A DNA stretch of 64,000 nt from an uncultured Treponema sp. (lineage in GTDB: Bacteria; Spirochaetota; Spirochaetia; Treponematales; Treponemataceae), in the NCBI GenBank assembly GCA_947167745.1, contig CAMVJE010000005.1, positions 1 to 64,000 on the forward strand, in the 5' to 3' direction. Below are positions 50,635 to 59,662 of the stretch, piece by piece. Made by a program: the position numbers and the translations under genes. The notes under the pieces are model-generated. The model was not told where the DNA came from. It saw only the letters and a list, made by a program, of their open reading frames with translations, and searched no databases. The first letter of the stretch is position 1, and each line of letters starts with the position of its first letter.

Positions 50635-51396
50635 ATGTCAGAAAAAGTATTTAGTGGAAAAACAGCCCTCGTTGTTGGCGGAACTGGCGGAATCGGGCGG
50701 GGACTTTCACTTGCTCTTGCAGAAAGCGGTGCTAGTCTTATTATTCACGGTTCAAAAGCTGGAGAAAAATCTGACTCTCTGGCAGAAGAAATTTTTAAAA
50801 TCAGCGGGAAGAGGTCTGAAATCATTTCTCAGAATCTTCTTTCTTCTTCCTTTGCTGAACTTGAATCTTCACAACTTCTTACTGTCGCAAAAAAATGTGA
50901 TATTCTCTGCGTAGCGTTTGGCCCTTTCGTGCAAAAATCCCTTCACGAAACAAATATTTCTGACTGGGAAATGCTTTCCCTCTACGATTATGCTCTTCCT
51001 GGCCTGCTTCTTTCGGCTGCCCTTCCTAATATGATGAAAAATAACTTTGGCCGTATACTGCTTTTCGGCGGAAGTGGAACTTCTTACAGGCGGGAGTTTT
51101 CTACAAATGCAGCTTACGCCGGGGCAAAGGCCGGACTGAATGTGCTTATTTCTTCTGTGGCTGCGGAATATGCGGAATATGGAATTACCTGCAATGGAAT
51201 TTGCCCCGGTTTTGCTGAGACAGAATATATTTCTGAAAGTAATAAACGCCTGCTTGCCAAAAAAACACCACTTGGACAACTGATCTCGCCTTCCACGCTT
51301 GCAGAAATTGCTTTATTCCTTTTAAAAAATGCCGATATTAATGGTGAAATTCTTCGTGTGGACGGAGGTTGGACTCCACTTAAATCCTTAAAATAG
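50635..51396 (+). CDS. Short-chain dehydrogenase/reductase (FabG-like)
   Basis: 253 residues. NAD(P) motif VVGGTGGIGRGLSLALAES, AFGPF in place of NNAG, catalytic Ser region GGSGTSYRREFSTN, YAGAK catalytic pair and CPGFAETEYI. C-terminal VDGGWTPLKS is typical. Substrate unknown; 3-oxoacyl reductases and sugar or pteridine reductases look alike. The ATG at 50635 is preferred over far upstream in-frame codons because the Rossmann fold starts there and TAGAAT lies 7 bases before it; no Shine-Dalgarno. Confidence 0.88.
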   Translation: MSEKVFSGKTALVVGGTGGIGRGLSLALAESGASLIIHGSKAGEKSDSLAEEIFKISGKRSEIISQNLLSSSFAELESSQLLTVAKKCDILCVAFGPFVQKSLHETNISDWEMLSLYDYALPGLLLSAALPNMMKNNFGRILLFGGSGTSYRREFSTNAAYAGAKAGLNVLISSVAAEYAEYGITCNGICPGFAETEYISESNKRLLAKKTPLGQLISPSTLAEIALFLLKNADINGEILRVDGGWTPLKSLK

Positions 51397-51469
51397 AAAA
51401 AAAACTAGACTAAATAGGGATTTATGATGTATCATAAGAGAGTTAAAAAGTTGTATTTGAGGTATGTAA

Positions 51470-52021
51470 ATGAGCAATAATAATAATCTTGTTCCAGGAT
51501 TTAATGACGAAAAGGACGATAGTCTCAAAATTACACTTGAAAAAATCGCAGATGTAGATAACGGTCTTGTTATTTATTTAAACGGCTATATCGATACATA
51601 CAATTCAAGTTTTTTTCAGAAAAGAATTTCAAAAGTCGTTGAGACAGGCTTCGTTAATTTGATTTTTAATTGTTCTGCTCTCAACTATGTTTCATCTACA
51701 GGAATCGGTTCTTTCACGGCTTTTCTCAAAATGATTAAGCCAAAGGGCGGTGATATCGTTCTTCTTGAAATACAGCCAAAAGTTTATGAAGTTTTCCAGT
51801 TGCTCGGCTTTTCTCAGTTCTTCAATATTAAAGATTCTCTACCGGATGCAATTGCTTTCTTTAAACAGGGCTCGCCGGTTGCAGAGAGTATTTTTCCAAA
51901 AATTTTCAGTTGTCCAGTTTGTTCAAAACGGCTTAAGGCAACTAGAGCCGGTCGTTTCCGATGTTCAGAGTGCAAGTCAATTCTTGCAATCGATCAGCAT
52001 GGTCAGGTTTTCCTGGGCTAA
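51470..52021 (+). CDS. STAS-domain anti-sigma-factor antagonist with C-terminal zinc ribbon
   Basis: 183 residues. The STAS domain (~20-125) contains YLNGYIDTYNSSFF and LNYVSSTGIGSFTAFL with the phosphorylatable Ser position. Residues ~146-175 form a rubredoxin-like zinc ribbon CPVCSKRLKATRAGRFRCSEC. STAS proteins bind anti-sigma kinases in partner switching. The added ribbon is uncommon and may mediate another contact. GAGGT lies before ATG. It is monocistronic and ends in the hairpin at 52037. Confidence 0.85.
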   Translation: MSNNNNLVPGFNDEKDDSLKITLEKIADVDNGLVIYLNGYIDTYNSSFFQKRISKVVETGFVNLIFNCSALNYVSSTGIGSFTAFLKMIKPKGGDIVLLEIQPKVYEVFQLLGFSQFFNIKDSLPDAIAFFKQGSPVAESIFPKIFSCPVCSKRLKATRAGRFRCSECKSILAIDQHGQVFLG

Positions 52022-52036
52022 TTTTTGCAATTTATC

Positions 52037-52070
52037 AACCACTTCATAAAAGAAGTGGTTTTTTTCTTTT
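52037..52070 (+). terminator. Terminator after the STAS gene
   Basis: AACCACTTC (52037-52045) pairs perfectly with GAAGTGGTT (52052-52060), followed by a long T run. Confidence 0.92.
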
Positions 52071-52093
52071 TTTCATGTTATCCTTATAATATA

Positions 52094-53059
52094 ATGAAAC
52101 GCGCTCTATATTTCGCAATTATTTACCTAGCGTCATGTTTTGTCGGCACTCTTATTTTTGCAACGATTTATATGTTCAGCTGCAACTTGACCATGTTCGT
52201 TACCGGATTGCCTGCACAATTTTTTTCTCTCAAGGCATTTACAGCCGGTATTTTGCTCTCCTTTCCACTTGTCTGCATAATTATTCCTGTGCTGCTGATT
52301 TTGTATGTTATCCGACACCCTGGGAACGGCCTCATTTCTTTTGTCATGTATGTCTTTTTCGTGCTCCTGTCATGGCTTTTGCTTATTCCGCTTGATTTGC
52401 ATTTATTGTGCGCCAATGAGCTTTCGGAAAGCGATACCCGTATAACGGCTACTTCGAGCGGCGTGTTCAGAAACGAAGAAAACGGAGTTTATTTTTATTC
52501 CAGAATTGATGAAAACAATCTGGCCGAAGGTCTTTTTATTGACACTCTAGGCTATACTAAGTCAGAGAATTCTGTAATTCCTTTTGTCAATCATGAAGTC
52601 AAAACTGAATCAGCATTCCCTTATTCAGATATTCTTATTAGAGATTCGCTTAGACCGCCAGAACTGGTTACTTATCCTCTTTCAGTGTACGAATCTTTAA
52701 TTATATCAGGTGAGTACAGTTCAGCAATGGGTTTCCTTGCATGGCTGAGTTTTGCTTCTTTGGGACTTGCTCTTCTTTCAATCTATGGCCTGCAGTTTTT
52801 AAGTTCTTGGAAGCTGACAAATGCTATCGCTGTTGTCGTTTCTGCAATTGCGATTGTCTTTATAAATTATCTCTACTACATGAATATAATGCCTGGTTTC
52901 TTAAAGGAATTTAGTTCAAGACTTTCGCAATATTCGGGAATAAAAGATCCTCTAATATGTATAATCAATGTAATTCTTGCCGTTCTTTTTATGATTGTAG
53001 GTATTTTTATGAAGTTTTATCGTCTGGGAGACGGTTCGATTCTGGAGACTGAAGAATGA
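52094..53059 (+). CDS. Polytopic membrane protein, first of a pair, unknown
   Basis: 321 residues from ATG 52094 (the in-frame codon at 52025 is within the preceding terminator region). Three N-terminal helices (~5-30, 50-75, 82-103), a ~115-residue soluble region (NEENGVYFYSRIDENNLAEGLFIDTLGY, predicted beta) and three C-terminal helices (~218-245, 250-275, 295-315). This 3-TM / beta / 3-TM layout matches LptF/LptG permeases, but residue similarity is low. TATAAT is only 3 bases from the ATG. It overlaps the next gene by four bases. Confidence 0.6.
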   Translation: MKRALYFAIIYLASCFVGTLIFATIYMFSCNLTMFVTGLPAQFFSLKAFTAGILLSFPLVCIIIPVLLILYVIRHPGNGLISFVMYVFFVLLSWLLLIPLDLHLLCANELSESDTRITATSSGVFRNEENGVYFYSRIDENNLAEGLFIDTLGYTKSENSVIPFVNHEVKTESAFPYSDILIRDSLRPPELVTYPLSVYESLIISGEYSSAMGFLAWLSFASLGLALLSIYGLQFLSSWKLTNAIAVVVSAIAIVFINYLYYMNIMPGFLKEFSSRLSQYSGIKDPLICIINVILAVLFMIVGIFMKFYRLGDGSILETEE

Positions 53060-54876
53060 GAAAAACTGCGCTTATTGTATCAATATACGCACTTATTGCA
53101 TTCGGTTTGTGCGTGCTGACTTCTATTTTAATGAAAAATGTTCCTGTTCTCTTGCCCGGAGAGTCAAATTCCTACATTTTTACCAGAGCCATTCTGATTT
53201 TTTGTCGATTTCTACCAGCAAGCATTTTTACAGCTTTTTTAATAGGATGCGCAATTTCTTACGGAAAGAATTCAGAAAAGGCGCAGATTAAATTCTCGCC
53301 TCATATTATGGGTCTTTTCCGCAAAACGATGATTTCTTCAATCGTAATTGTTTTTCTTGTTACCCTTATTACTGAAGTATTTGTTCCGCTTTGCGAGCAG
53401 AAACAGGCACGGGCCAGAATCAAGCCCATACTCTTTTCAGAGTTCATGAATTTGAGTCAAGAAAATTATAAAAAAGGCAACATGAAGCTTGCTTTCGAGT
53501 ATTCTTACAATGCCCTCCTGCTTTCGCCAAAAGACAAAAAAGCTATGGAGATAAAAGAACATTCTGAGGCTGAGCTTAAGTCGCTAAAATTGATACTTGA
53601 CCGGCCTGAAGCTCCAAAATTTGTTTTTACGCCGAAGCATGAAACAAAAGGCGAGACGATTACAACTTTAATCAATAAAGCAAAAGATGCTATGGCTGGA
53701 GAAAAGTGGTTTGATGCCCATTATTATGCTTATCTAGCTATAGAAGTTGGTACAAAAAAAGACATAAATCTTGATGAAGCCAATAGAATTGCCAGTGAAG
53801 CATGGAATCACCTCAATGATCCGTCCCAAATACGAGAAACCAAAGAACAGAGCCTCTTTAGAAAAAAGCGTGAAGCATATAAAACTTTTATTCGTGGCGA
53901 TAATATCGAGGCTTATTATCAGTTCCTTGAAATTGCGGCTACTTCTGATATAGCTGCCCGTGACCCAGATGTTGCAAAATTTCTGGCGATTGCTGAACAG
54001 CGAGTTGAAGAGCAGTGTTTCTTCCTGGAAGAAGTTGAAGATCTCCGCAGATTTGAGGCCTACAATAATGTTTATTTTGCCATTTCTCATGAAGATGGAA
54101 CGAAAGATGTGGTTTATATTCGCGGAATTACTCCGGTAAAAAATTCTGGCAGAATGATTCAGTATCTCCGCGGATTTACTCTATTTACTTATTCAAAAGA
54201 TGGAAAATTCCTGCGTTCAGTGACTGTTCCTTATGCAAAAATGCTTTCCGAGAAAACTTCTACTTTTGATGAGGAAGCAAAGCAGACTTTTGGAATCAAA
54301 GATGAATTTAAGAGCGTTCCGTACTTAATGCTTGAAAGTATTTCCCGAACAGAAAGGGGCGGCCGGGTTTCTCCCGTCTATGAGTATGATTCTGGCTATT
54401 TACGGAAAAATTCACCTTATTTGAATAATTATTTTATTCTTGGTCTTCCCCAGTCTGATTTTAACCTTATTTGTGATGCAACTGCCGGTTCTGGTAAGAT
54501 GAGCTTGATTTCATTAATCAGATTGATCCCAAAAGCAAGGGAATACGGCTATTCATACGAAGTTTATAATGCAGACTTTTTGTACAGGATTTCTTATCCG
54601 CTGATTCTTTTAATCTGCTGTATCTTTTTTGCATGTATTGCGTGGAACTATCGCCTCAAGTCAGGGCAGCTCTTTAAGTTTAAGTGGATTTTCCTTATGC
54701 CTCCACTTACAGTGATAATTTATTTCCTGATGGAGTGTGGCTTGTATGCCAGCCGGCTTTTGAATTATGCGCTTGTAATCATGCTTGGAGCAGGTGCTGT
54801 TTATGTCAGTCTTATCCTGCTCGTGCTGATTCTGTTTATTGTCTGTTTTATTTTTGTTTCAAGAAGGGCTGAATAA
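53056..54876 (+). CDS. Polytopic membrane protein resembling LptF/LptG with a helical-repeat insert
   Basis: 606 residues. N-terminal helices ~4-27, 42-68 and 90-112 include IFCRFLPASIFTAFLIGCAISYG and VTLITEVFVPLCEQKQARA, which resemble the LptF/LptG pattern ending in a 'xVPxA' turn. A ~200-residue TPR-like helical region follows (FMNLSQENYKKGNMKLAFEYSYNALLLSP; AKDAMAGEKWFDAHYYAYLAIEV), then a beta region (RMIQYLRGFTLFTYSKDGKFLRSVTVPYA) and three C-terminal helices (~513-605). Together with the preceding gene it could form a divergent lipid-export permease pair. This is inference from topology. Confidence 0.55.
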   Translation: MRKTALIVSIYALIAFGLCVLTSILMKNVPVLLPGESNSYIFTRAILIFCRFLPASIFTAFLIGCAISYGKNSEKAQIKFSPHIMGLFRKTMISSIVIVFLVTLITEVFVPLCEQKQARARIKPILFSEFMNLSQENYKKGNMKLAFEYSYNALLLSPKDKKAMEIKEHSEAELKSLKLILDRPEAPKFVFTPKHETKGETITTLINKAKDAMAGEKWFDAHYYAYLAIEVGTKKDINLDEANRIASEAWNHLNDPSQIRETKEQSLFRKKREAYKTFIRGDNIEAYYQFLEIAATSDIAARDPDVAKFLAIAEQRVEEQCFFLEEVEDLRRFEAYNNVYFAISHEDGTKDVVYIRGITPVKNSGRMIQYLRGFTLFTYSKDGKFLRSVTVPYAKMLSEKTSTFDEEAKQTFGIKDEFKSVPYLMLESISRTERGGRVSPVYEYDSGYLRKNSPYLNNYFILGLPQSDFNLICDATAGSGKMSLISLIRLIPKAREYGYSYEVYNADFLYRISYPLILLICCIFFACIAWNYRLKSGQLFKFKWIFLMPPLTVIIYFLMECGLYASRLLNYALVIMLGAGAVYVSLILLVLILFIVCFIFVSRRAE

Positions 54877-54899
54877 AAACTGCTTATGCAATTTTTATT

Positions 54900-56186
54900 C
54901 TATTCTTCTATCTCTACGATTTCGATTCTTGCGCCAAGAGATTTCAGTTTGCCGACTAAATTCTCGTAGCCTCGTTCGACCTGGTAGACATTGCTGATTT
55001 CGCTTTCGCCGTGGGCGATGAGGGCAGCGATGACCATTGCCATACCGGCGCGAACATCCGGGGAGACGAGTTTGTCACCGTGGAGAGTACATGGACCGCT
55101 TACTACGGCCCTGTGAGGGTCACAGAGGGTGATTCTGGCTCCCATTGAAATCAACTTATCAACGAAAAACATGCGGCTTTCAAACATTTTCTCAAAAATA
55201 AGGACAGTGCCTTCAACCTGAGTTGCAACGACTGTCATTATTGATGTTAAATCTGGCGGAAATCCCGGCCATGGCGAGTCATCAATTTTTGGAATCATGC
55301 CCCCCAAGTCTGTATTGACCTTCATTTCCTGACCAAGTGAGACTGTGAGTTCATCGCCTTCGATTGTCCAGCGAATACCGAGTTTGCCGAAGGCTACCCT
55401 AAGTGGGCGCATGTCTTTGGGATTTACGCCTGTAATCGTGATTGAGCCTTTCGTGGCGGCGGCTAAGCCTATGTAAGAGCCGATTTCCATGAAGTCAGGA
55501 CCGATGGCAAAATCAGTGCCGTGGAGTTTTTTGACGCCGTCAATATTCAGAATGTTGCTTCCGATTCCGTTGATTTTGGCGCCCATAGAAACGAGCATGT
55601 TGCATAAATCCTGAACATGAGGCTCGCTGGCCGCATTGTTTATGACTGTGTGACCTTCTGCTAAAACCGCCGCCATGATTGCGTTTTCGGTAGCTGTAAC
55701 AGATGTTTCGTCAAGGAAGATGTCTGCTCCAACGAGTTTGTTTGCCGTAAAAGTGAATGGGCCTTCCACGGAAATGCGTGCTCCAAGTTCTTGCAGGGCC
55801 AGAAAGTGAGTATCAACGCGGCGGCGACCGATGACATCGCCTCCCGGTGGTGGAAGGACAGCTTTTCCTGTTCGGGCAACAAGCGGACCTGCGAAAAGAA
55901 TTGATGCCCGGATTTTTTTGCTTAAAGTTGCCGGAATGTCAGATGAACGGATTAGAGAAGCGTCAATCTTCCATTCGTGTTCACCGATTTTTTCGACTGA
56001 CGCGCCCAATGCCTGTAAAATCAGGAGCATGACGCCAGTGTCTTCGATTTCTGGAATATTCCGCAAGATAACCGGCTCTTCACTTAAAAGTGTGGCTGCG
56101 ATACATGGCAAAGCTGCGTTTTTATTTCCACTGGCAGCGATTGTTCCGCGAATTGGAATGCCGCCTTCAATTCTGTATTTGTGCAT
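54900..56186 (-). CDS. murA: UDP-N-acetylglucosamine 1-carboxyvinyltransferase, Asp-type
   Basis: First committed step of peptidoglycan synthesis: transfer of enolpyruvate from PEP to UDP-GlcNAc in the cytoplasm. 428 residues with the family start IEGGIPIRGTIAASGNKNAALP and MRPLRVAFGKLGI. The active-site loop reads PPPGGDVIGRRRVDTH, so the usual catalytic-loop Cys is Asp117. Such Asp-type enzymes are naturally fosfomycin resistant in Mycobacterium, Chlamydia and Borrelia. AAGGAAAG precedes ATG 56186. It begins 12 bases after pepT in the same direction. Confidence 0.95.
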   Translation of the reverse strand: MHKYRIEGGIPIRGTIAASGNKNAALPCIAATLLSEEPVILRNIPEIEDTGVMLLILQALGASVEKIGEHEWKIDASLIRSSDIPATLSKKIRASILFAGPLVARTGKAVLPPPGGDVIGRRRVDTHFLALQELGARISVEGPFTFTANKLVGADIFLDETSVTATENAIMAAVLAEGHTVINNAASEPHVQDLCNMLVSMGAKINGIGSNILNIDGVKKLHGTDFAIGPDFMEIGSYIGLAAATKGSITITGVNPKDMRPLRVAFGKLGIRWTIEGDELTVSLGQEMKVNTDLGGMIPKIDDSPWPGFPPDLTSIMTVVATQVEGTVLIFEKMFESRMFFVDKLISMGARITLCDPHRAVVSGPCTLHGDKLVSPDVRAGMAMVIAALIAHGESEISNVYQVERGYENLVGKLKSLGARIEIVEIEE

Positions 56187-56198
56187 AATCTTTCCTTT

Positions 56199-57437
56199 TT
56201 ATTTATTTCGACATAAGTATATCAAAACTTCTGCTGCTTTAGTCATTTGCTCAAGGCTTGCCCATTCTGTCCGTGAATGGTAATTGTGGCCGCCGGTGAA
56301 GATGTTGGGTGTGGGGATTCCCATTTCCGTAAGGCGAGAGCCGTCCGTGCCGCCGCGAATTGGCGTAAAGACAGGCTCCACGCCAGCCGCCTTGTATGAG
56401 GCGACCAGCTTTTCGATTACATGAGGACATTTTGTAAAGCCATTTTTCATGTTGAGATATTGCTGAGTGTGGGTGACCTTTGCCTTTCCGCCGAAAGATA
56501 CAGCCGTAGCGAGGGCAATTTGCTCTACCAGAGATTTTCGATTTTCCATTCCTGCTTCTTCAAAATCCCGCAAAAAGAGAGTGACTTTCGCCCTTTCGAT
56601 GGAGCCTTCAATGTTCATGGGGGCGTAAAATCCCTCGTAGCCCATAGTGGTTTCGGGAGCTTGCTGCCGTGGAAGATTTGTGACGAAATTTGAAGCCATG
56701 GTGATTGCGTTTACCAGCTTTCCCCTAGCAGTGCCAGTGTGGGTTGAAACTCCCGTGAATTCAATTTCGCTTTTAAAGGCATTAAAGCATTCGGTTTCAA
56801 GCTCGCCGATATGGCCGCCGTCAACGGTGTAGGCATATTTTGACTTGATGAGATTAAGTGGAACATTGTCCATTCCATGACCTGTTTCTTCGTCTGGAGA
56901 AAAGCAGACTTCAATCTGACCGTGAGGAATTTTGTTCTGGACAATGTATTCAAGCGCCGACATAATTTCTGCGACTCCAGCCTTATCGTCAGCACCGAGC
57001 AGGGTATTTCCATCGCTGGTGATTATTGTTTCGTGATTTTTGCCTGCAAGTGAGAGGGCAGAATCTTCATCTGGATTTAAGATATCGCCTGAAGCCAGGG
57101 TAATTTTTGAGCCGTCGTAATTCTTGTGAATCTGAGGATTTACATGCTGGCCGCTTACTTCTTCAACAGTGTCTATGTGGGCGAGAAGGCAGAAAGGCTC
57201 TTCTTTACAGCCAGTCGTGGCGGGAAGTAGAGCGTAGACATAGCATTTTTCTGTGACCTGAACATCTTTTAAGCCTAGTGCTTTTAATTCTGATTCCAGA
57301 AGATGAGCTAAATCAAACTGGCGGTCAGTGGACGGTTGTACTCCAGAATCAGCAGAAGCGGAATCCGAAGTCGTCCAAATCTGAACATAGCGTAAAAATC
57401 GCTCCAAAAGCGGTGATTGTAATTCCCCTGTACCCAT
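56199..57437 (-). CDS. pepT: Peptidase T (tripeptidase)
   Basis: Cytosolic M20B zinc tripeptidase that finishes breakdown of imported peptides. 412 residues. Zinc ligands and catalytic residues lie in LLAHIDTVEEVSG, LLGADDKAGVAEI, CFSPDEETGHGMD and YTVDGGHIGELE; IRGGTDGSRLTEMG and NIFTGGHNYHSRTEW complete the site. TATAAT (57444-57449) lies 6 bases before ATG 57437 without a Shine-Dalgarno, inside the preceding gap to the antiporter gene. It fits with the dpp peptide uptake operon in function. Confidence 0.95.
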   Translation of the reverse strand: MGTGELQSPLLERFLRYVQIWTTSDSASADSGVQPSTDRQFDLAHLLESELKALGLKDVQVTEKCYVYALLPATTGCKEEPFCLLAHIDTVEEVSGQHVNPQIHKNYDGSKITLASGDILNPDEDSALSLAGKNHETIITSDGNTLLGADDKAGVAEIMSALEYIVQNKIPHGQIEVCFSPDEETGHGMDNVPLNLIKSKYAYTVDGGHIGELETECFNAFKSEIEFTGVSTHTGTARGKLVNAITMASNFVTNLPRQQAPETTMGYEGFYAPMNIEGSIERAKVTLFLRDFEEAGMENRKSLVEQIALATAVSFGGKAKVTHTQQYLNMKNGFTKCPHVIEKLVASYKAAGVEPVFTPIRGGTDGSRLTEMGIPTPNIFTGGHNYHSRTEWASLEQMTKAAEVLIYLCRNK

Positions 57438-57457
57438 GAGGAAATTATATCAGAAAG

Positions 57458-59560
57458 CTAAAGCTTTTTCGAGTCTTTAAGGACATCAATCACGCCCTCT
57501 GGAGTTTTTGCTTGCAGAAGGGCAGTCCGTATTTCTTCGTGCATAAGGGCGCCGCTAAAGGCCGCCATTGCCCGCATAAGTGGATTTGAGCCGTTTATCG
57601 GAGAAACGAGCATGACGAAAATTTGCGCGGGCTTTCCGTCCATGGAGTTGAAATCCACGCCGTCCGCTTTGATTCCGATGGCAACGCAGGTTTCTTTTAC
57701 GCCGTCCGTTTTGGCGTGGGGGATGGCGATTCCTTTTTCAAGGCCTGTACTCATTGTTTTTTCTCTTTCCACAAGTGAAATTTTAACTAGTTCGCGGTTT
57801 TCAACATTTCCTGACTGACAGAGCAGGGTGATTAATTCTTCAAAAATCTCTTCTTTTGTGTTTCCTTTGAGATTGACGGAGATACAAGCTGGGTTGAGGT
57901 ATCGTGTCATTGAATTTGTGACCCGGTTTTCGGGACTTGCAAAGCCGTATTGAAGGGAAGCGGTGTTTTTAAGGGCAGAAAGTGACTGCATGGATTTATT
58001 CAGTCGCAGCATGATTTCGTAAAGTTCTCCCTTGACGAAGCCCATGTCCTTTTCATCAGTTTCGATAACGAGTTTTGTGTCTTCTTCCCGGAGAGAAATT
58101 GCCGTATCGCCGCGACGAGCCGTGCAGATTCCGTCGGTGATATTCATCATCTGAACATAAAAGCCTTCCGCCCGCAAGTCCCTGTGTAAAATATCCATGA
58201 CCAGATGGGTAAGTTCCTGATTTTTAAAATCCCATTCAAAAATTTGACTTTCTGAAGATGCGACTTCTTTTTTTGTTCCCCGGCCTTTGATTGAAAGGGA
58301 GACATTGAGGATTGGAGGAGCTACAAGAGTGGTCACAAGAGTCATCAAAATCACCACGCCGAACAAATCCTGATTAACGATGGGAAGCCCGGATGCATCT
58401 TTTGCCGTAAGACCGATTCCTGCGATGATGAGGGCAACTTCTCCTCGTGGAATCATGCCCGATCCGATTCTAAATCCGCCTTTGATGTTGAAGCCCAAGC
58501 CCAAAGCCGGAAGACCGCAGCCCAAGAGTTTTGAAAAGACAGCAAGAAGGGTGTAAATGCCACCGCAAATCAGGACATTTCGGCTGAAAAGTTTGGTGAT
58601 GTCCACGCTCATGCCTGTTACCGCAAAGAAAATCGGAACGAAGAATTTGTAGAGGGAGTGGATTTTTTCCTGAATGACCGGGGCAATGTCCGTGCCGGAA
58701 AGTGCAAGACCCGTGGTGTAGGCTCCGATAATCATGGCTATGCTTTCTTTTTCGAAAAATCCCGCAAGAAGGAAGGCAACGCCCAGGGCCGCGATTGAAA
58801 AATCCGTAGCTCCGCCGAATAAACGGACAAAGCGGGCGATTTTTTTGGAAAGAAGGATAAAAACGACCGTCGCCACAAGCCAGATTCCGAAAGCTTTGAG
58901 AGCAATCAGTCCGATTTTACCGCCAGAAAGAGCTGCCCCGCTTCCCAGAGCCGAAACGATTCCCATGACAACGGCGAGAAGAACGATTCCCAAAACATCG
59001 TCGAAGACCGCCGCCGCAAGGATTGTGACTCCCTCCGGGGAATCCATTTTCTTTTTGTCAGAGAGGATGCGGGCGGTGATTCCCACGGAAGTCGCAGTAG
59101 ACATGATTCCCAAAAAAAGACATTTTATGTCAAAAAGACCTGAGCATTCGATTCCCAAAACCGGAAGAATGAGCATGGCACAGCCCGCACCAAAGAAGAA
59201 GGAGACGACGACTCCGCCCAAACCGATGATTCCGCCTGAAACCGAATATTTGATGAAAAGAGAAAGGTCTGTTTCCAGGCCGGAAGAAAAAAGCAAGATA
59301 ATAGAGGCAATCTGTGAGAAAGCGTACAATTCCGGGGAGACTGCCCCCGCCAAAGATTCTGTTACGCCAAAAAGACCGTGGGGAAAGCCAGGGAGAGAAA
59401 GACCGCCCAAGGCGAAAGGCCCGATTATGATGCCGGAAATAAGTTCGCCCAATACAGAGGGGATTCCCACGCGAGATGCCAGTTTTCCGAAAATCCGTGC
59501 GGCAAAGATGATGACAGCGAGCTGAAAAACAAGATTCGTGATGATTTCTGTAATATCCAT
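57458..59560 (-). CDS. CPA2-type cation/proton antiporter fused to a PTS EIIA-like domain
   Basis: 700 residues. The N-terminal ~420 residues form a 12-13 helix Kef/NapA-type antiporter (SRVGIPSVLGELISGIIIGPF, ATSVGITARILSDKK, AAVFDDVLGIVLLAVV, IPRGEVALIIAGIGL). A ~110-residue spacer follows. Residues ~540-695 form a fructose/mannitol-type PTS EIIA domain with the phospho-His in GIAIPHAKTDG near 615. This could couple Na+ or K+/H+ exchange to PTS phosphorylation state. TATAAT is 8 bases before ATG. Confidence 0.88.
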   Translation of the reverse strand: MDITEIITNLVFQLAVIIFAARIFGKLASRVGIPSVLGELISGIIIGPFALGGLSLPGFPHGLFGVTESLAGAVSPELYAFSQIASIILLFSSGLETDLSLFIKYSVSGGIIGLGGVVVSFFFGAGCAMLILPVLGIECSGLFDIKCLFLGIMSTATSVGITARILSDKKKMDSPEGVTILAAAVFDDVLGIVLLAVVMGIVSALGSGAALSGGKIGLIALKAFGIWLVATVVFILLSKKIARFVRLFGGATDFSIAALGVAFLLAGFFEKESIAMIIGAYTTGLALSGTDIAPVIQEKIHSLYKFFVPIFFAVTGMSVDITKLFSRNVLICGGIYTLLAVFSKLLGCGLPALGLGFNIKGGFRIGSGMIPRGEVALIIAGIGLTAKDASGLPIVNQDLFGVVILMTLVTTLVAPPILNVSLSIKGRGTKKEVASSESQIFEWDFKNQELTHLVMDILHRDLRAEGFYVQMMNITDGICTARRGDTAISLREEDTKLVIETDEKDMGFVKGELYEIMLRLNKSMQSLSALKNTASLQYGFASPENRVTNSMTRYLNPACISVNLKGNTKEEIFEELITLLCQSGNVENRELVKISLVEREKTMSTGLEKGIAIPHAKTDGVKETCVAIGIKADGVDFNSMDGKPAQIFVMLVSPINGSNPLMRAMAAFSGALMHEEIRTALLQAKTPEGVIDVLKDSKKL

Positions 59561-59662
59561 AGTAATTGATTATACTATCATCTTTTTGAAAATAATGTAA
59601 TACTTTTGAATATTTTTGGGAAATTTTGCAAAGTTTGCGCTTTGGTTGAAGAGGGATGAATT

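Noticed and set aside
58734..59525. 263-residue plus-strand open frame
   Set aside because: It is antisense to the antiporter gene, with Arg/Pro/Lys-rich composition and no start signals.
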